The notes beneath the pieces are model-generated. The model did not search any database and was not told where the DNA came from. It saw only the letters and a program-made list of their open reading frames with translations. From positions 1 to 64,000 of the forward strand of contig JANMZR010000060.1 of assembly GCA_031383555.1 (NCBI GenBank): a stretch of DNA of 64,000 nucleotides. The letters run 5' to 3'. The translations under genes were made by a program, and so were the position numbers. Below are positions 17,326-26,279 of this stretch, one piece after another. The DNA comes from JANMZR01 sp031383555. GTDB lineage: Bacteria; Bacteroidota; Bacteroidia; Cytophagales; Spirosomataceae. Position 1 is the first letter of the stretch. Every line of letters begins with the position of its first letter.

Positions 17326-18267
17326 ATGAACTTACAACAGTTAGAGTATATAGTGGCAATTGATTTGCATAGACATTTTGTAAAGGCTTCCGAGTATTGC
17401 AATATTACCCAGCCAACCTTAAGTATGATGGTGCAAAAACTTGAAGATGAGTTAGGTATAAAAATATTTGACCGCTCCAAAAAGCCAGTCGAGCCCACTT
17501 TTGCAGGTCAAGAAATTATAAAAAGAGCCAAGCGGATTTTAGCAGAATCGGAAAGCCTCGTTACATTTACAAAGGAAGTAAAAGGGGAAGTTTCTGGAGA
17601 TCTTCGAGTCGGGATAATTCCTACTTTGGCACCCTATTTATTGCCACTTTTTTTGAATAATTTTATTGATAAATATCCATTAGTGAATATTTTCATCAAA
17701 GAAATTGTTACCGATGACATAATAGCTAAAATTAAAGCTGGTGAGCTTGATATTGGCATTTTAGCAACACCAGTTAATCAAAAATTTCTTACAGAACTCC
17801 CATTATTTGAGGAAGAATTTTTTGTATATACCTCTCAAAATTTCCTTCCAATTACAAAGAAATATTTATTGCCTTCTGATTTAGATTTGAGCAAATTATG
17901 GCTACTGGAAGAGGGGCATTGCCTTAGAAATCAGGTATTTAACCTTTGCGAATTAAAATCAAGTCAGCATAAAATGTCTAATTTGCACTATGAGGCTGGT
18001 AGTATTGAAACCTTAATTAACTTGGTGGATAAGCAAAGTAGCCTCACAATTATCCCTCATTTAGCAGCATTAAATTTAAAAGACGAACAAAAGAGCAAAT
18101 TGAGAGAATTTGCATCGCCAAAGCCAGTAAGACAGATAAGTTTAGTAGTTTCAAATAATTTCCCCAGAATTAAACTATTAAATGAATTAAAATCTGAAAT
18201 AACAAAAATTATCCCTTTCAAAAACTTGATTTCAAGCAGTAAAATATCAATTTCAATTGAACATTAA
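17326..18267 (+). CDS. oxyR: OxyR-type LysR regulator
   Basis: 313 residues from the ATG at 17326, or 318 from 17311. The winged helix-turn-helix spans residues 1-60 (QQLEYIVAIDLHRHFVKASE, then TQPTLSMMVQKLE). The effector domain holds GHCLRNQVFNLC. From the 17326 start its cysteines are residues 199 and 208, the same numbers as the peroxide-sensing Cys199 and Cys208 of E. coli OxyR, so that start is preferred. It should activate peroxide-defence genes when oxidised. The next gene follows after 3 bases, which is unusual for oxyR. Confidence 0.88.
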   Translation: MNLQQLEYIVAIDLHRHFVKASEYCNITQPTLSMMVQKLEDELGIKIFDRSKKPVEPTFAGQEIIKRAKRILAESESLVTFTKEVKGEVSGDLRVGIIPTLAPYLLPLFLNNFIDKYPLVNIFIKEIVTDDIIAKIKAGELDIGILATPVNQKFLTELPLFEEEFFVYTSQNFLPITKKYLLPSDLDLSKLWLLEEGHCLRNQVFNLCELKSSQHKMSNLHYEAGSIETLINLVDKQSSLTIIPHLAALNLKDEQKSKLREFASPKPVRQISLVVSNNFPRIKLLNELKSEITKIIPFKNLISSSKISISIEH

Positions 18268-18270
18268 TTT

Positions 18271-19434
18271 ATGTCAAAATATTATTCTTATTTAAATACA
18301 ACAAAACTCATTATTGAAAATTTTAATGGAAATACTCCACTATCTATTTATTTGAAGAAGTTTTTTAAAAGTTCAAGTAAATATGGCTCGAGAGATAGGA
18401 GAGAAATATCAGAATTGGCATATAACTTTTATAGAGTTGCCAATGTTTTAGTAAATGAAAATATTGAAGATAAAATATTGATAGCTAATTATTTATGTAG
18501 ACAAAAAGAATCAAAAATACTTGAAACACTTAGGCCTGAATTGAATGAATTTATAGGAATTCCAGCACAGGAAAAACTATTAAAATTAGACGAAACTATC
18601 GATTTAAATACTATTTTTCCTTTTTGTAATTCGCTTTCAGATGAAATTGATAGTGTAGCTTTTAATATTTCTTTTTTACAACAACCAAAACTTTTTATTA
18701 GAATTCGACCTGGATATTATGATCTGGTAATAAGTAAATTAAAGGAAAATAATATCAATTTTCAACATAAATCTGATAATTGTTTATCATTTGAAAGTGG
18801 CGTAAAAATCGACGAATTTTTAGAGGTTGGAAAAGAGGTAATTATTCAAGATTTTTCCTCACAAAAAGTTGGAGGATTTATCGAAAGGTACATTTCAGAT
18901 ACATCAAAAACTCTAAATATCTGGGATTGCTGTGCTGCATCAGGTGGCAAAAGTATAATGATGTATGATATAAATAGCCGTATAAATTTAACTGTTTCCG
19001 ACATTAGAGAAAGTATAATTGAAAATTTGAGTGAAAGGTTTGCCAGTGCAGGGATTCAAAAATATGAAAGTTTTATTGCCGATTTAACCAACGAAAATAC
19101 GATTATAGAAAAAGAATTTGACCTGATTATTGCCGATGTACCCTGCTCAGGGTCAGGTACTTGGGCTCGTACTCCAGAAGAGAAACATTTTTTTAAGGAT
19201 ACTTCAATTGAATATTACAAAAAACTTCAGTTTGATATTGTGAAAAATGCAGTTAAAAATTTGCTCAAAAATGGATACCTTATATACATCAGTTGTTCAG
19301 TTTTTATGGAGGAAAATGAAAAACAAATAGAGAATTTTGAAAGAACGTTTTCTCTGAAACTCCTTGAACAACAATACATTAAAGGCTATAATGAAGGAGC
19401 TGATACTATGTTTATTGCTATTCTCCAAAAATGA
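18271..19434 (+). CDS. RsmB/NOP2-family RNA (cytosine-5) methyltransferase
   Basis: 387 residues. The N-terminal third is an NusB-like helical domain (SKYGSRDRREISELAYNF). The catalytic domain shows WDCCAASGGKSIMMYD (SAM binding), IIADVPCSGSGTW with the releasing cysteine, and YISCSVFMEENE with the catalytic cysteine. These are family hallmarks of m5C methyltransferases acting on rRNA or tRNA. It lies 3 bases after oxyR, so they probably share a transcript. Which base it modifies is not evident, and it is more divergent than E. coli RsmB. Confidence 0.87.
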   Translation: MSKYYSYLNTTKLIIENFNGNTPLSIYLKKFFKSSSKYGSRDRREISELAYNFYRVANVLVNENIEDKILIANYLCRQKESKILETLRPELNEFIGIPAQEKLLKLDETIDLNTIFPFCNSLSDEIDSVAFNISFLQQPKLFIRIRPGYYDLVISKLKENNINFQHKSDNCLSFESGVKIDEFLEVGKEVIIQDFSSQKVGGFIERYISDTSKTLNIWDCCAASGGKSIMMYDINSRINLTVSDIRESIIENLSERFASAGIQKYESFIADLTNENTIIEKEFDLIIADVPCSGSGTWARTPEEKHFFKDTSIEYYKKLQFDIVKNAVKNLLKNGYLIYISCSVFMEENEKQIENFERTFSLKLLEQQYIKGYNEGADTMFIAILQK

Positions 19435-19481
19435 AATCAAGAGCTTATTTGAAAAATGTAATAACAAATTAATAAAAATGC

Positions 19482-19512
19482 TTGCAAAGTAAAATAAAAG
19501 TCTATAAATTTG
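19482..19512 (+). promoter_or_regulatory. promoter of the TauE/SafE gene
   Basis: TTG at 19482-19484 and TAAATTTG at 19505-19512, 20 bases apart, fit the Bacteroidota -33/-7 pattern. The ATG is 36 bases after the -7 element. Confidence 0.55.
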
Positions 19513-19547
19513 ATAGACTAAACAGAATAACTATACTTATACTTTAG

Positions 19548-20456
19548 ATGCATATAAATGTTGAGCCCAAAAAGCCAGTCCCTATTATAGCCAAAAAGAA
19601 TTCTATTGAGAAAACTTGGTATCTTATTCCAATTGTTTTATTGGTAATATGTATTGTTTACCTTTTTTTGTCAGGAAAAGTGATTTTTTCTTTTCATGAA
19701 ATAGTTAATGGGATTAATCGTGATTTTTTTATTTTCCTCGGCGTGGGTATTATAGCCCAATTGGTTGATGGTACCTTGGGAATGGGTTATGGAGCTACTT
19801 CAACTTCCTTTTTATTGACAATGGGTATACCACCTGCCATTAGTAGTTCAAGTGTACATTTATCTGAAATGTTTACTACAGGTGCCTCCGCAATTTCTCA
19901 TCATCGATTTGGAAATATCAACAAAAAACTATTCAAATTTTTACTATTACCAGGTGTAATTGGCTCAGTAATTGGCGCTTATCTTCTTTCAGATGTAATA
20001 GATGGTAAAACAATCGCACCATTTATTGCAGTTTATATGATTGCATTAGGATTAGTAATTATTCAAAAAGCTTTAAAAACTAATGTTGTAAAAAAGAAGA
20101 CTAAAAGATTGGGTGTATTAGCGACTTTTGGTGGCTTTATGGATGCAGTTGGCGGCGGGGGCTGGGGACCAATTGTAACCTCAACGCTGTTGGGCCGGGG
20201 CCGAGACCCACGTTATACCATCGGCTCTGTAAACGCTGCCGAATTTGCTGTGGCTTTTTCTTCAGGTATAACATTTTTGTTTTTTCAAGGCTTTAACAGT
20301 TGGCAAGTAGCGTCTGGTCTTATTTTGGGTGGCGTAATTGCTGCACCTTTTGGAGCGTTTTTATTAGGTAAATTACCTCGGAAACCATTAATGGTGCTGG
20401 TAGGAGTTTTAGTTATTTCATTGAGCATTAGAACGTTGTATAAAATATATTTTTAA
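19548..20456 (+). CDS. TauE/SafE family sulfite/anion exporter
   Basis: 302 residues with about eight membrane segments. Both repeats of the family are visible: the first contains IIAQLVDGTLGMGYGATSTS, the second ATFGGFMDAVGGGGWGPIVT. These glycine- and aspartate-rich loops define TauE/SafE permeases, which move sulfite, sulfoacetate or other organosulfur anions across the inner membrane. A cytosolic tail of about 35 residues precedes the first membrane segment. It has its own promoter. The sulfate-activation genes at the window end are 40 kb away, so a link to sulfur is only suggested by family. Confidence 0.85.
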   Translation: MHINVEPKKPVPIIAKKNSIEKTWYLIPIVLLVICIVYLFLSGKVIFSFHEIVNGINRDFFIFLGVGIIAQLVDGTLGMGYGATSTSFLLTMGIPPAISSSSVHLSEMFTTGASAISHHRFGNINKKLFKFLLLPGVIGSVIGAYLLSDVIDGKTIAPFIAVYMIALGLVIIQKALKTNVVKKKTKRLGVLATFGGFMDAVGGGGWGPIVTSTLLGRGRDPRYTIGSVNAAEFAVAFSSGITFLFFQGFNSWQVASGLILGGVIAAPFGAFLLGKLPRKPLMVLVGVLVISLSIRTLYKIYF

Positions 20457-20551
20457 GAGTAATTTAGTTTCACATTGAATCTCATTCTTAAAATTTTGCT
20501 TTTTTAACGTTTATTTGTTGGCTTTAATAAAAATAGAAAAATAAAATAAAT

Positions 20552-20878
20552 ATGCCCTTCATTGATCTACTATCTGAAAATATAAAAACCTTATTTCCAG
20601 GATTTGAAGGCCGTTTTGTTCATGCTGAAAACTTAACTATTGCATATTGGGATATTAAAAAGGGTAGCGTTTTACCCCCACATTCACATATACATGAGCA
20701 AATAACTCATATTTTATCAGGAAAACTAGAGTTAAAAATTGGCCAAGAAATAAAGGTTATTGAACCTGGAATCGTTGCCGTTATACCCTCAAATGTAGTG
20801 CATTCAGGAATTGCCATAACCGATTGTGTGGCTTTAGATGTGTTTACACCTGTGAGAGAGGATTATAAATTATTGTAA
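20552..20878 (+). CDS. small cupin-domain protein
   Basis: 108 residues, a single beta-barrel cupin. Motif 1 is PPHSHIHEQITHILSGKLEL with metal ligands His, His and Glu. Motif 2 is GIVAVIPSNVVHSG with the final His. It is a soluble cytoplasmic protein, and the activity (isomerase, dioxygenase or sensor) is not set by the sequence. Its last 9 bases overlap the end of the convergent aminotransferase gene. Confidence 0.85.
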   Translation: MPFIDLLSENIKTLFPGFEGRFVHAENLTIAYWDIKKGSVLPPHSHIHEQITHILSGKLELKIGQEIKVIEPGIVAVIPSNVVHSGIAITDCVALDVFTPVREDYKLL

Positions 20879-21991
20879 ATCCTTACTATTCAATTGAATA
20901 CAAGCGTCAATCGCTTTTAGGCCATTTGTAAGTTCAAACTCAAGTGGATAGCCAAAGCCTAACCTAAAATACTTATCAGTTTCCTCAAACCAATGCCCTG
21001 GTCCCACAATAGTGCCAAATTCTTCGAATAATTTTGTGTAAAAACCATCAATATTTATTTTTAGGTTTTCTTTAAATTTGACAAAACAAACAGCCCCAAC
21101 TTCAGGCTCAATCCATTCTAGATAGGGATGGTTTTCTATCCATTTTTTGGTAATTGAAAAGTTAGTTTTTAATGTTAAATGATGTTTTGATAATAATTTA
21201 TCTCTCAATTTCAACGCACTATAAGCCAAATATTCATCAACGACCGAATTGCAGATAATTATTTGCTCTTTGGCCGCCAGAAATTTATAATAAAGTGTTT
21301 TGTCTTGAGTAATTATCCAACCAATCCTTATCCCAGGCAATCCATAAGCCTTTGATAATGAGCATATTGAAATAACTTGACTACTTTTTTCAGCAAAATA
21401 AGGCTTTAATTCTGATTGGAAATTTAACTCACGATAAGTTTCATCAAATAGTAAATAAATATTTTTAGCTTTTGCTAAATTAATTAATTCATTTATAAAG
21501 GTCGAGTTTAATACTATTCCTGTGGGGTTGTGAGGTGTGGTTATGCTTATTAATTTTGTATTAGGCTGAATCTTACGTTCAATTTGAGCAATGTTGGGTT
21601 GAAATCCATTTTCAAATTGCAAGTCGACATAACTTATTTCGCAATTTATTGCCTTTGGAGTTTCAATATTTGTAGCATAGTTGGGTCTTATTACAATGAG
21701 GTGGTCGGCCACTGTGAGTAAGCTTGTATTCACAATAAAAAGTGCCATTGCAGCAGCCTGACAAACTAAAACATTCTCAATTTGTATTTTTTCACTATTT
21801 TCACAAATTAACTTTCTTAATTTTTGGTCGCCTCTATGATCGCCATAATTTAGCACTAAACCATTCAAATTAGCTTCTAACTCATTAATATTTATATCTT
21901 TAACAGAACTTTCAGCCAAATTGAATTGAATATTTCCATAGCCCATTTCTTCAGGTGACTCAATTTCAATGGGCATTCTTTTATAAATCAT
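20870..21991 (-). CDS. class I/II PLP-dependent aminotransferase
   Basis: 373 residues with the fold type I aminotransferase pattern: VCQAAAMALFIV (cofactor phosphate region), TTPHNPTGIVL, LFDETYREL (aspartate against the pyridine), the PLP lysine in SICSLSKAYGLPGIRIGW, and FRLGFG near the end with the substrate-binding arginine. It resembles the group that includes capreomycidine-synthase-like enzymes. The amino acid substrate is not known. It lies 13 bases downstream of the phosphatase gene, so the two form an operon. Confidence 0.85.
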   Translation of the reverse strand: MIYKRMPIEIESPEEMGYGNIQFNLAESSVKDININELEANLNGLVLNYGDHRGDQKLRKLICENSEKIQIENVLVCQAAAMALFIVNTSLLTVADHLIVIRPNYATNIETPKAINCEISYVDLQFENGFQPNIAQIERKIQPNTKLISITTPHNPTGIVLNSTFINELINLAKAKNIYLLFDETYRELNFQSELKPYFAEKSSQVISICSLSKAYGLPGIRIGWIITQDKTLYYKFLAAKEQIIICNSVVDEYLAYSALKLRDKLLSKHHLTLKTNFSITKKWIENHPYLEWIEPEVGAVCFVKFKENLKINIDGFYTKLFEEFGTIVGPGHWFEETDKYFRLGFGYPLEFELTNGLKAIDACIQLNSKDLQ

Positions 21992-22004
21992 ATTCTTTTC
22001 TTTT

Positions 22005-23330
22005 TTACTTCAACTCACTGGCTTTGAACTCTTTATTCCAAAGTTGATCACCTTTGACGTTATGCACAGTAAGTTTTAATACTCTATTAAGTCGTGGGCC
22101 CGAAACTTCCACCATACCAAAATTTCGCTCTGAAACCATAGTGCCTTCCACTACTGTTGGGCTACTTAACTCCTCATTTAGCGGTTTGCCTGGCCCTGAA
22201 GTAAGTGGTGATACGGTAATATCATGCAATGGGTAAGTGCCAGGCCGCTCTACTTTATGGATAATTGTATGATGCCTATCCCCAGAAATAAATAAAACAC
22301 CTTGTATTTTTGCAGCTGATATAGCATTCAATAATTTTTCTCTTTCCTTGTCAAACATTGACATATTCTCGAATACTCGAATAGGATTTAGCACTTGGCC
22401 ACCGACTACAATAATTTTAAAAGGTGCTTTGCTAAAAGAAAGGGCATCAATAAGCCATTGCAATTGCTTTTCTCCCAAATAATCGCCTCTATCATTTTTA
22501 TTATAAAGTTCTGTTGGCGCCTTCCACCAAAAGTCGTCAAGCATAAAAAATTGCACATCAGCCCATTCAAAAGACCCTGTAATGCCTTCATTTTCAAAAG
22601 TATAATTAGGGTTTGCCCAAAAGTTTTTAAATACATCTAAGGCGCTTTTTTTTAAAACATTGCTTCTGTCAGTATTATTTGGGCCATAATCGTGATCGTC
22701 CCATACTGCATAATTAGATGCTGCACCTAATAATCTTTGCATTTCTGGAAGGCTCCTTGTATGCGTCATGCGCTTATTCATGCCACCTTTTGAACCATAG
22801 TCAACTTCTCTATAGTAGGCGTTGTCGCCAGTCCAAAGCATGAAGTCTGGTTTTTTGTCGGCAATACTATTAAATATTTCATAATTTCCACCATATGAAT
22901 TGCCGGGTCTGTCAAACTCTGGTTCGGCCACATAGGTACAGCTTCCAAAGGCAAATTTGAAAGTCGGAGGGTCAGTTCTATACTGCCATAAAGTTTGTGT
23001 TTTGAAGTTTAACGGATAGGTTCTTTTTACTATTTTCCCATTTATAACTACCTCATAATCATATATTTTACCAGGATAAGCATCATCGGCCAAAAGCTTT
23101 GCAACAAAGGCATTTTCTTTTGACGTGGTTATTTCATCAGTACTTTTCTTAAATGTGGGTTTTCCTTGCTCCCAATAATTTATTTTTGCTTTTGCAGCTT
23201 TATCAGTTTGCACCCATAGCATAACTTCACGGTAATCGGCATACCCAACCATTGGCCCAGACTTGATTTGACCATAATTTTTGAAGGATATAAAAACAAA
23301 AAACAATAGAAAAAGGACTTTTTTAGGCAT
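22005..23330 (-). CDS. exported PhoD-like phosphatase/phosphodiesterase
   Basis: 441 residues with a signal peptide (1-20, ending NYGQ). An N-terminal fibronectin-like domain (~25-120) is followed by the metallophosphatase domain: FAFGSCTYV, LWTGDNAYYREVDYG, AVWDDHDYGPNN, VVGGQ and FISGDRHH carry the metal ligands of the alkaline phosphatase D family. It would release phosphate from phosphodiesters outside the cytoplasmic membrane. Co-transcribed with the downstream aminotransferase. No Tat motif is seen, although many PhoD proteins use Tat. Confidence 0.87.
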   Translation of the reverse strand: MPKKVLFLLFFVFISFKNYGQIKSGPMVGYADYREVMLWVQTDKAAKAKINYWEQGKPTFKKSTDEITTSKENAFVAKLLADDAYPGKIYDYEVVINGKIVKRTYPLNFKTQTLWQYRTDPPTFKFAFGSCTYVAEPEFDRPGNSYGGNYEIFNSIADKKPDFMLWTGDNAYYREVDYGSKGGMNKRMTHTRSLPEMQRLLGAASNYAVWDDHDYGPNNTDRSNVLKKSALDVFKNFWANPNYTFENEGITGSFEWADVQFFMLDDFWWKAPTELYNKNDRGDYLGEKQLQWLIDALSFSKAPFKIIVVGGQVLNPIRVFENMSMFDKEREKLLNAISAAKIQGVLFISGDRHHTIIHKVERPGTYPLHDITVSPLTSGPGKPLNEELSSPTVVEGTMVSERNFGMVEVSGPRLNRVLKLTVHNVKGDQLWNKEFKASELK

Positions 23331-23427
23331 GGTTGAAATTTGATTTAGTAAATTTGTTAAAATATTAAATTTCTAATATGAAACCTCTATTTTTATAGAA
23401 TTAGAGGCATTAACTATACTTTTTCTA

Positions 23428-24663
23428 ATGCAATTATCAGACAACCAATACCAGATTCAAGGACTTTCAGTAATTGATATTTGTGAAAAATTCGACACCC
23501 CGCTTTACGTTTATGATGCAGACAAAATTATCGAAAAAATCGGGATTTTAAAGCAATCTTTTTCAAATGTTAACCTAAAAATAAAATATGCTTGTAAAGC
23601 ATTGACAAATATTTCTATCTTAAAATTAATGCGAAAGTATGGTGTGGAATTGGATGTTGTTTCACCGCAAGAACTGGAATTGGGCTTATTGGCTGGCTAT
23701 ACGGGTGACCAAATTACATTTACACCTTCAGGCGTTTCATTTGATGAAATAGAAAAAGCAGTTGAGATAGGCGCAAAAGTGAATTTGGATAATTTGGATG
23801 TACTTGAAAAATTTGGTAAAAGATATGGTAATACAAAATCATGCATGATTCGTGTAAAACCCAATGTAGCAGCTGGAGGCAATCAAAAGATAATGACAGC
23901 ACATGAGGGTTCAAAATTTGGGATTTCTATTTTGCAAAAGGCTGAAATACTAGCTATTGTAAAAAAATATGATATAAAAGTAATAGGCCTGCACCAACAT
24001 ACAGGCTCAGATATAAAAGAAGCATCGGCCTTTTTGGAAGTAGCCGACAAAATGTTTGAATTAGCAACGGAATTCCCTGATTTGCAAATACTTGACTTTG
24101 GCGGAGGCTTTAAGGTGCCCTATAAAAAAGGCGATCATTTGACAGATATGAAAAAATTGGGAGAAGAGATAACAGCCTCTTTTCAAACTTTTTGCAAAAA
24201 ATATGGTCGTGAATTACAGCTTTGGTTTGAGCCAGGCAAGTTTTTGGTAAGTGAGGCAGGCACATTTTTAGTAAAGACAAATGTGGTGAAAATTGACCCT
24301 AAAATTAATTTCGTGGGGGTTAATTCGGGTCTAAATCACCTCATTCGCCCGATGATGTACGATGCTTACCATGATATTATAAACGTTTCAAACATAGATG
24401 AGTCGGTAAAAGAAACCTATAATATTGTGGGTTATATTTGTGAAACGGATACTTTTGGCGAAAACCGAGAGCTCAATAGCGTTTCAGAAGGTGATATTTT
24501 GGCTTTCAAAAACGGAGGTGCCTATGGCTATACTATGGCCAGCAACTATAATTCCCGCTTCCGTCCTGCCGAGGTTTTGGTTGTAAATGGTGAAGCAAAA
24601 CTAATCCGCCAAAGAGAAACCATGGCTGATATATTGGGTGGACAGGTAGAGGTGGAGGTTTAA
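23428..24663 (+). CDS. lysA: diaminopimelate decarboxylase
   Basis: 411 residues, normal for LysA. The PLP lysine is in IKYACKALTN (residue ~55), then GVELDVVSPQEL, HQHTGSD, LDFGGGFKVPY (phosphate-binding glycines), EPGKFLVSEAG, and the second active-site motif YICETDTFGENREL with Cys-Glu. It makes L-lysine from meso-diaminopimelate, the last step of that pathway. The 3' end overlaps the stop of the convergent ATP-grasp gene by 4 bases. Confidence 0.93.
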   Translation: MQLSDNQYQIQGLSVIDICEKFDTPLYVYDADKIIEKIGILKQSFSNVNLKIKYACKALTNISILKLMRKYGVELDVVSPQELELGLLAGYTGDQITFTPSGVSFDEIEKAVEIGAKVNLDNLDVLEKFGKRYGNTKSCMIRVKPNVAAGGNQKIMTAHEGSKFGISILQKAEILAIVKKYDIKVIGLHQHTGSDIKEASAFLEVADKMFELATEFPDLQILDFGGGFKVPYKKGDHLTDMKKLGEEITASFQTFCKKYGRELQLWFEPGKFLVSEAGTFLVKTNVVKIDPKINFVGVNSGLNHLIRPMMYDAYHDIINVSNIDESVKETYNIVGYICETDTFGENRELNSVSEGDILAFKNGGAYGYTMASNYNSRFRPAEVLVVNGEAKLIRQRETMADILGGQVEVEV

Positions 24664-26090
24664 TCCAACACCCAAGTATCCTTACTACCACCACCTTGTG
24701 AGCTATTTACAACTAATGAACCTTTAGTGAGTGCTACCCGTGTAAGCCCACCTGGAATTACCTGAATACCGTTACCGTATAAAATGTAGGGGCGTAGGTC
24801 TACATGGCGGCCTTCTACTTTATGATCAAAAAGGCAAGGAACTCTTGAAAGTGAAATAGTAGGCTGGGCTATATAATTACGAGGGTTGTGTTTTATTTTT
24901 GCTCTAAACAAATCATGCTCCTCTTTGGTGGCTTTTGGCCCAATGAGCATACCATACCCACCGGCTTCATTGGCTTCTTTCACCACTAATTTTTCTATAT
25001 TTTCAAGCACATATTTTCGGTCGTCATCCTCACCGCAAATGTAGGTAGGTACATTTGGCAATATGGCATCTTCACCTAAATAGTACTTGATTATTCTTGG
25101 TACATAAGCATAAATAACTTTATCGTCGGCAATGCCAGTGCCGGGTGCGTTGGCCAATGCAACGTTTCCTTTTTTATAAACATCAAAAATGCCAGGAATG
25201 CCAATTAACGAATGTGGGTTAAATGCACGTGGGTCCATAAAAGTATCATCAATTCTACGATAAATCACATCAACTCTTTGAAAGCCTTTAGTAGTACGAA
25301 GTTTTACGAAGCCATCATCAACTATTAAGTCACGGGAGTCAACGAGCTCTACACCCATTTGTTGAGCCAAATAAGAATGCTCAAAATAGGCAGAATTATA
25401 AATGCCTGGCGAGAGTACGCATATACTTGGGTTTTCTCTTTTGGCAATAAAATGAAGCATTTCCAACAGCTTCGTTGGGTAATCAGATATAGGCCTAACG
25501 TTATTTTTATTAAATATTTCGGGGAAAGTCCTTTTTATAAGTTCCCGATTTTCAAGCATATAGGATACCCCAGATGGGCAACGCAGGTTATCCTCAAGCA
25601 CCATAAAGTTGCCGTCGTCTCCTTTTATAAGGTCAGTTCCTGTAATATGTATCCATATACCTTTTGGTGGCTTTAATCCCATGCAAGGTGGCAAAAAGCA
25701 TTTTGACGACTCAATCGTTTCTCTAGGAATTATACCATCTTTTAATATTTTTTGCTCATTATATATATCATCCAGAAACAAATTAAGAGCATGGATTCTT
25801 TGTATTAGGCCTTTTTCAAGATTTGCCCATTCTTTTTTCTCAACAATTCGAGGAATTATATCCACTGGCATAATGCGCTCAGTACCTTGGTCTTCGGTAT
25901 AAACGTTAAAAGTAATACCCATGGCCATTAATGATCGCTCCGCAGCGTATTGCCTACTAAGCATGTCTTTGTATGTCAATTTTTCTGTTTCTTCTTGAAA
26001 TATTTTATAACTATCTCGAGGTTTGCCAGTTGATTTGAACATTTCGTCATGAAAGTTATCTAAATTGTATTTATCGAAACTGAAATTCAT
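24660..26090 (-). CDS. circularly permuted type 2 ATP-grasp protein
   Basis: 476 residues, the usual length of this family (DUF404/DUF407). Visible motifs include RIMPVDIIPRI, GIWIHITGTDL, VLEDNLRCPSGVSYMLENR, VDVIYRRIDDTFMDP, VANAPG-type nucleotide motifs (NAPGTGIADDK) and VVKEANEAGGYGMLIG. The family is predicted to form amide bonds by ATP-driven ligation. In most genomes it sits with an alpha-E (DUF403) protein and a transglutaminase-like protease, and neither is next to it here. The natural product is unknown. Confidence 0.88.
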   Translation of the reverse strand: MNFSFDKYNLDNFHDEMFKSTGKPRDSYKIFQEETEKLTYKDMLSRQYAAERSLMAMGITFNVYTEDQGTERIMPVDIIPRIVEKKEWANLEKGLIQRIHALNLFLDDIYNEQKILKDGIIPRETIESSKCFLPPCMGLKPPKGIWIHITGTDLIKGDDGNFMVLEDNLRCPSGVSYMLENRELIKRTFPEIFNKNNVRPISDYPTKLLEMLHFIAKRENPSICVLSPGIYNSAYFEHSYLAQQMGVELVDSRDLIVDDGFVKLRTTKGFQRVDVIYRRIDDTFMDPRAFNPHSLIGIPGIFDVYKKGNVALANAPGTGIADDKVIYAYVPRIIKYYLGEDAILPNVPTYICGEDDDRKYVLENIEKLVVKEANEAGGYGMLIGPKATKEEHDLFRAKIKHNPRNYIAQPTISLSRVPCLFDHKVEGRHVDLRPYILYGNGIQVIPGGLTRVALTKGSLVVNSSQGGGSKDTWVLD

Positions 26091-26279
26091 TGCATTTATT
26101 AATAATTTATTTGCCTTATTTTATATTTTAAAAAAATAGATAAAAATAAAAATTTGAATTACGTTTTGAACATCTATTTTTCTGATAGCAATATATAACT
26201 CAAATGGCTTATTTCCAATTTTATTTCGCCTCTAATTTTATTAATCATTAAATCTTGAATTAGCCTATAATTCGAATCA

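Noticed and set aside
20449..20505. Terminator after the TauE/SafE gene
   Set aside because: Complementary arms (TTTTTAAGA and TCTTAAAA) are far apart and consist mainly of A-T pairs; too weak to call.
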